Source: Planctomycetota bacterium
Lineage (GTDB): Bacteria; Planctomycetota; Phycisphaerae; WQYP01
Assembly (NCBI GenBank): GCA_021785155.1
Contig: JAJYGE010000511.1
Coordinates: 1-31,666 of the forward strand
DNA: 31,666 nt
Direction of reading: 5' to 3'
How positions within the stretch are numbered: the stretch's first letter is position 1; every line of letters begins with the position of its first letter. The position numbers and the translations under genes are program-made. Positions 31,295 through 31,666 of the stretch are shown piece by piece. Under the pieces are notes generated by a model that was not told the DNA's origin, did no database searches, and saw only the letters and a list, made by a program, of their open reading frames with translations.

Positions 31295-31666
31295 ATGTGG
31301 TTGAAAAAGAAAAGTATCGCCGTGGTAATCCTCGCGGCATCTCTGGCCGGCTGTGTGAATCAAAAAGAAGAAGTCATGCACTACCGCAAGGTGCTGCACA
31401 GCACGCCGGCCACAAGTTCTGCGCAACTGATTGTTCCACCTCAGCTCACGCTGGCGGCGGCGCTGAAATTGGCCAATGACAACAATGAGCAATTGGCCAT
31501 TGCCGGGGAAAATTATCTTCAGGCCATGATTGCCAAAGATAAAGCCTTCTCCACGTTTATGCCCACCGTGGGTGTGGGTGCACAGGATTTCCAGATGCAC
31601 GAATTTAATACCAGTGGAATGCCGCCCGGCGTCTCGCAGTTTTTTCAAACCCATTATTTCAATGTT
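31295..31666 (+). CDS. TolC/OprM-type outer-membrane lipoprotein, N-terminal part
   Basis: Open to the window end, 124 codons seen. MWLKKKSIAVVILAASLAGC is a lipoprotein signal with lipobox LAGC and Cys20, so the protein is lipid-anchored. Then LTLAAALKLANDNNEQLAIAGENYLQAMIAKDKAFSTFMPTVGV is the start of the alpha-helical hairpin and the strand/loop region typical of TolC-like efflux channels. As the last visible gene of the tetR-emrA-emrB-like operon it would be the outer-membrane exit duct. ATG at 31295 with AGGAG (31282-31286) eight bases upstream. The 3' part lies outside the window, so domain completeness is unknown. Confidence 0.85.
   Translation, partial: MWLKKKSIAVVILAASLAGCVNQKEEVMHYRKVLHSTPATSSAQLIVPPQLTLAAALKLANDNNEQLAIAGENYLQAMIAKDKAFSTFMPTVGVGAQDFQMHEFNTSGMPPGVSQFFQTHYFNV

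Noticed and set aside
1..31666. CRISPR arrays, rRNA genes or phage structural genes
   Set aside because: I found no regularly spaced direct repeats of CRISPR size, no rRNA-like stretches and no capsid, terminase or tail-like products.

Overview
The window looks like a chromosomal segment from a Gram-negative bacterium of the Planctomycetota, probably the Phycisphaerae side. This rests on remembered family resemblance, not on a search. The clues are a thiamine-phosphate synthase carrying an N-terminal ThiD2-like domain, a membrane glycosyltransferase fused to TPR repeats, a PPi-type phosphofructokinase, lpxA and an outer-membrane efflux channel (so an outer membrane is expected), moderately high GC, and a tRNA without an encoded CCA.

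Layout. 1-317: short AACTTG/AACTCCT repeats at the left edge. 318-4285 (+): a PfkB-type sugar kinase, an exported beta-propeller protein and purH. 4303-10164 (-): dapF, a P-loop kinase of the uridine kinase/phosphoribulokinase type, a TMTC-like membrane glycosyltransferase with C-terminal TPRs, and an NtrC-family response regulator with GAFTDA in place of GAFTGA. 10458-11318 (+): an unrecognised membrane-anchored protein. 11593-13599: accessory strip with a paired inverted repeat, tRNA-Ala(CGC), a decayed tyrosine-recombinase remnant touching the tRNA 3' end, a Phd/RelE-type toxin-antitoxin pair, a 14-bp perfect inverted repeat and a second decayed copy of the same integrase segment. I read it as the scar of an element integrated at the tRNA.

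13600-18075 (+) is a tight envelope cluster: glycosyltransferase 2, lpxA, thiD2-thiE and murJ, with gaps of 4 and 58 nt and an 8-nt overlap. 18177-20560 holds a hypothetical gene, an apparent IS66-type transposase remnant and a Tat-exported GH32 fructan/sucrose hydrolase. 20714-24459 holds a secreted unknown, a YqgE/AlgH protein, the PPi-type phosphofructokinase (-), a DUF167/YggU protein and a universal stress protein with a CxxC-bearing extension. 24460-25114 is almost empty. It is followed by a flavin reductase-like protein, convergent with a GT-C-like membrane protein; their stop codons overlap.

27448 to the right edge is a drug-efflux operon: a TetR regulator with a palindrome overlapping the -35 of a strong promoter, an EmrA-type adaptor, an EmrB-type DHA2 transporter (ATGA overlap) and the start of a TolC/OprM-like lipoprotein cut by the window end. 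The pieces make a complete tripartite pump, probably autoregulated.

I found no CRISPR array, rRNA or clearly new multi-gene defence system. The most interesting parts are the tRNA-Ala integration scar with two matching integrase fragments, the envelope/thiamine cluster and the TetR operator-promoter arrangement.
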